This document shows, piece by piece, positions 59,977-64,000 of a stretch of 64,000 bases of DNA. The notes beneath the pieces are model-generated. The model made no database searches. It was not told where the DNA came from and worked only from the letters and a program-made list of their open reading frames with translations. The stretch is taken from NCBI GenBank assembly GCA_021464415.1, contig CM038467.1, positions 30,249,248 to 30,313,247 on the forward strand. Direction: 5' to 3'. The translations under genes and the position numbers were made by a program. Numbering within the stretch: the stretch's first letter is position 1; each line of letters starts with the position of its first letter. This DNA is from Lonicera japonica. Its lineage: Eukaryota > Streptophyta > Magnoliopsida > Dipsacales > Caprifoliaceae.

Positions 59977-61519
59977 TGTGAGAATCTGCAAATGCGACCC
60001 CCGAGTCTCGTTCCCGTTCTTGGGTGTCCGAAATGTCAGAACGGATTCCGTCGTTCGATTTCCTTCCCTTTGGTGTTTATGATTCATATCGTGTGTCCCT
60101 CTATCCTATTTCTAGATGCAAGAGGTTCTGTTCAGAGTCGCCAGTACGTTTTACGAGAAAACAGACAAAATAGTTGTGTAAGAGGAAAGGCTACATATAA
60201 GCCTTTCTTTACACGTTTGTCTACGAAACCAGGATTCTATAGAGTTTGAAAACTATATTAGGTTTGGGAAGGTGTTAAGCACCCATTCCGCCCTTTCGGT
60301 CCCTAGTGGTCTTATATGTTTATTTTATGTTGAAAAACTTGGATACTTTTGCTGACAGTCTACTACTTTTTAAGTGAAAAAAAATCCTAATTTCTGGGAA
60401 AAGCGGGGAAAGGGATGAAAACCTTTGTGTTCTGAGATCCGATATTTTGTTTTTCAAAAGAGGTAAATACAAATGACAAAAGCCTTTTATTTAAGAGAGA
60501 GAGAGTTTCCCGTTTTATTTCCTTAGATAAATGACAGTTTTCTCGGGTTTTAATTCCTTTTGAAAAAGTTCGGATCTTGTATCGGGACTAATTTAATATG
60601 GAATTTAGAACTCTTGAGGGGAGTTTACCAGACATATCACAGTCTATAGAAAAAACAGAATATACTGGGTTTTTAATTCCTAAGTAAGTTTTATCAGTTC
60701 GGGTTTTGAAAACAGAATTTTATTCGGATGATAATGTACTTACTCTTCTGGTTTTGTAAATGATTTTTATCAAGGTCTTTTGTTTAGAGAATAGTAGACT
60801 ATTTATAACTTGGCAATAAGTTTATTCAAATAAAATGTGGACAAAACAACGAAAGTAAAACAAGTACACATATATCTAATTTTAAATACTAGAAGGGACT
60901 TTCTTTACCTTCTCGACGAGAATAATTAATAAGAAAGAAAATATAATACGGCAGAGAGATCTTTGGCGATAATAATCTTCTCTTTCTTCAGATATTTTCG
61001 AGAATTTGATTCCAGATCCGGGACACGTCGAGTGTCGAGAATAGATTCGATGATACTTCAGAAATAAGACAATAGTAGAAAATACTTGATAAAAGAACAG
61101 AAAATCAGATTTAAAGCTTAGAATTCTTAGATCCCAAGTTGCTGCCTTGAACCCTTGGGGGTGTTGGCCTATTTATACTGCTTGGGGAGGATTGTCGCGC
61201 GACATTTCCCCAAAAAGGGCAAGTGTCGCGCGACATGTTGAGTAATGTCGCACGACAAACGGCTGAAGTGACCCTTCTGACAGACTGATTTGTCAGAGAG
61301 TGGATGGTCTGGGTCAGAGGGGTTTGTCGTGCGACATAAGAGAGATTGTCGCACGACATACTGATTTGTAGTGCGACAATTCCCCTTAAAAATAGGTTTG
61401 TTGGCCAATAAACCCTTTCGGGGTAGTTTCAGGTGCTCGGGTGGGTCTCGGGCCCCAAGAACTGTACTTCCCGATGGTTGTTAGGGTTCTTGTGGGGGTC
61501 ACAGATCGGGGTGTCTACA
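59977..61519 (-). mobile_element. solo LTR of the gypsy family (1543 bp)
   Basis: Plus-strand edges are TGTGAGAATC and GGGGTGTCTACA, the reverse complement of the LTR at 11516-13026. Flanks are AAATT and GAATT, a 5-bp target duplication with one change. The other array copies give the empty site (ATCTGAATTACATCC, 58931-58945). U3 holds palindromes at 61194-61203 and 61225-61234 plus four decayed ones to 61377, and TATTTATA (TATAAATA on minus) at 61170-61177. No internal sequence, so it formed by LTR-LTR recombination. Confidence 0.88.
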
Positions 61520-63419
61520 GAATTACATCCAAATTATTATAACCCTTTTATTCACGACATTCATCTTAATCGTCAAATGTGTTATATAAATGTCTTTAAC
61601 ACATGCAATGCACTGAATGCCTATATACACTTCCGTTAATTCCTCAATTGGACAAATAATGACTAAAAAGTTGACCATAAAGACATATCTTTTCTTATTT
61701 TCCAATTCTTCATTTTTCACAATCCTTCCTTTCTGTCAATTCCTCAATTGAGCAAGCAACGACTAAGAAGTTTACCATAAAGACTAATCTCTTCTATTTT
61801 CCAAGTCTTCATTTAATTTTGTACAATCATCCACTTCCTTTAACTCCTCAATTGGGCAAATGACTAAGAAGTTGACCACAAAGATCCATCTCTTCTTATT
61901 TTTCAAGTCTTCATTTTGTACAATCCTTTTTTTCCCACTAGGTGTCCCACACCACATTAGATGTGAGACTAATACCTCCTCACATAACTAAACCTGCTAC
62001 TCGCCTATGGAAATTGCATTTAGGGGGATTCAAACATGGGATATCCCGTTAAACTAATAACAAAAAAAATGATAGTAAAAACATTTAATTTTTGTAAGAA
62101 GTTATAAAATAAGTCGAGGCATGCAGGCGGTGAAATGTCTTCTTACTTTTTGAATTTTTTCATGGAAGAAATTTTTTTGGGAGTTGAGGAAGAAAAAAAT
62201 TTCACAAAAAAATAATGAAGGATGTTGGATATTTACTCATAAACATGACCATGAGATGAAGCACCATCTCATCAAATGCCTCAACTTATTTATTAACATC
62301 TCACACAAATAAAGTGTTTTTTCTTCTTTCTTTTTTATATTGTAATCAAATGGGGCATAAATCTATCAATGATGTTCAATTATAAGGTTCGTGCCTTATT
62401 TAAAAAAATGTTTGATACGATATATATTTGACACTACTAAAAATAAAAACAAAGTTATATCTCGATAACTCTGCTCCTGAACATGACATTTACATAAAAT
62501 AATGTCCCTTTTAACTTTTACTTAAGTATGTGTTCACGTGATTCATCTGAATTACATTCAAATTATTATAACCCTTTATTTACGAGATTCATCTTAATCG
62601 CCAAATACATTATATAAATGTCTTTAACAACATGCAATGCATTGAATGCTTATATACATTTCCGTTAATTCCTCAATTGGACAAACAATGACTAAAAAGT
62701 TGACCATAAAGACCTATTTTTTCTTATTTTCCAATTCTTCTTTTTTCACAATCCTTCCTTTATGTCAATTCCTCAATTAAGCAAGCAACGACTAAGAAGT
62801 TTACCATAAAGACTAATCTCTTATATTTTCCAAGTCTTCGTTTTGTACAATCATCTACTTCCTTTAACTCTTCAATTGGGCAAATGACTAAGAAGTTGAC
62901 TACAAAGATCCATCTTTTCTTATTTTCCAAGTCTTCATTATGTACAATCCTTTTTTTCCCCCTAGGTGTCCCACACCACATTTGATGTGAGACTAATACC
63001 TCCTCACGTAACTGAACCTGCTACTCGCCTATGGAAATTGCATTTAGGGGGATTCAAACATGGGATATCCCGTTAAACTAATAACAACAATAAAAATGAT
63101 AGTAAAAACATTTAATTTTTGTGAGAAGTTATAAAATAAGTCGAGGCATACATGCGGTGAGATGTCTTCTTACTTTTTGAATTTTTTCGTGGAAGAAAAT
63201 TTTTTGGGAGTTGAGGAAGAAAAAAATTTCACAAAAAAATAATGAAGGATGTTGGATATCTACTCATAAACATGACCATGACATGAAGCACCATCTCAGG
63301 AAATGCCTCAACTTATTTACTAACATCTCACACAAATCAAGTGTTTTTCTTTTTTCTTTTTTATATTGTAATCAAATGGAGCGTAAATCTATTAATGATA
63401 TTCAATTATTAGGTTCGTG

Positions 63420-64000
63420 AATTTAATTATTGGTTAAATAACTGTTAAGAATATTTGATTATGTTGATGGGGTGTATTTTTTTTAACAATATATGCTAAA
63501 ATAGTCATCAATATAAGTAATAATTTGATTATTTTTGAGAAATTTCATATGGATGATTAATAGTTGAATAGTATAGTTAAGTGTTTAAAATCTACTTGAT
63601 AATTTAGCATTGAGGTATGATTATTGACTAATAGTTGAAAAATAAAACTTCAAGTCGTTGATGTGTCAAGAAATTAGTATATTTTAGCCACTTATTTTAT
63701 ATTTTGGAGAGCATATATTATTACATTTGTTGTGTTTGGAGTTAAATTGAGAAATTTTAAAAGGAAGAAGAGATTGACCATGTGTAACGCCTTTGTTCAA
63801 GAAAATGCTGGCACTGATCCGTAAAGCATTTGAAGAAAACTCCAGAGACAAAAGTTTTAGATTTTTGAGTTAGCTACGCATAGGTGAAAACCTTGTGTCA
63901 ATCAAATTTTGGAGTAGAAAGTTATGACCGAAATACAATCAGTATACCAATGAAATTAATTCTAACAGGGAATGTGTTAGTTTAATGAAGATGGAATTTT
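63420..64000. other. AT-rich right edge
   Basis: No supported gene or repeat. Confidence 0.4.

Larger units (their letters stand above)
57905..63419. repeat. four direct copies of a 1.03-kb unit, split by a solo LTR
   Basis: The marker CTAGGTGTCCCACACCACAT recurs near 58321, 59356, 61938 and 62963. Subtracting the 1543-bp LTR and its target bases leaves a regular period of 1.02-1.04 kb. The last copy is cut at 63419. Each unit holds three internal relatives of AATTCCTCAATTGGGCAAAC, one SINE-like piece and an AT-rich second half. A half copy is at 42880-43330. Confidence 0.88.

Overview
This is nuclear DNA of a flowering plant, most likely a core eudicot. The evidence is plant-type Ty3/gypsy and Ty1/copia LTR retrotransposons, MULE, PIF/Harbinger and hAT-type DNA transposons, receptor-like proteins with extracellular leucine-rich repeats, a GRF zinc-finger gene with a GT-AG intron, and AT-rich spacers. 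I cannot name the species. Very little of the 64 kb is ordinary host gene: I see one intact large host-type gene (a receptor-like protein, 30063-33326, minus), its broken paralogue (16111-19380, minus) and one small two-exon GRF-finger gene (23268-23663, plus).

Layout. (1) 1-13026: most of a decayed Ty3/gypsy element, Tat-lineage-like, plus orientation, 5' end outside the window. It holds gag, a related LTR fragment inserted backwards, the last 80 codons of integrase, then two antisense accessory genes with their own promoters (a DUF7745-like ORF at 3933-5159 and a multi-exon plant-mobile-domain gene at 5615-9543), a hairpin-rich repeat zone, and a 1511-bp 3' LTR at 11516-13026. (2) 15177-28395 and 29134-42635: two copies of a segment of roughly 13 kb, each with a receptor-like-protein gene, told apart by different transposon insertions. 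Copy A carries a hAT MITE and a block with a TIR element, the GRF gene and a MULE relic. Copy B carries a TIR element, a small LTR-like sequence and a 5.36-kb PIF/Harbinger element. (3) 44080-55720: another pair of paralogous spacers, interrupted by a SINE-like insertion and by a Ty1/copia insertion (46462-53297) whose two LTRs lie in inverted orientation inside one 5-bp target duplication. (4) 57905-63419: four tandem copies of a 1.03-kb unit, split by a solo LTR of the same gypsy family as in (1).

Main points of interest. A palindrome, GTCGCGCGAC, recurs upstream of a TATA box in the gypsy LTR and also upstream of both antisense accessory genes, so three promoters of one retroelement share a putative operator. 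Plant mobile domain proteins of the MAIN/MAIL1 group are tied to transposon silencing in Arabidopsis, so an element-encoded regulatory or anti-silencing circuit is a reasonable but untested hypothesis. The inverted-LTR copia insertion is the second unusual object: its outward-facing LTRs leave gag-pol without a promoter and give a 539-bp inverted repeat. Several genes carry single-base indels at homopolymers; some could be assembly errors rather than real mutations.
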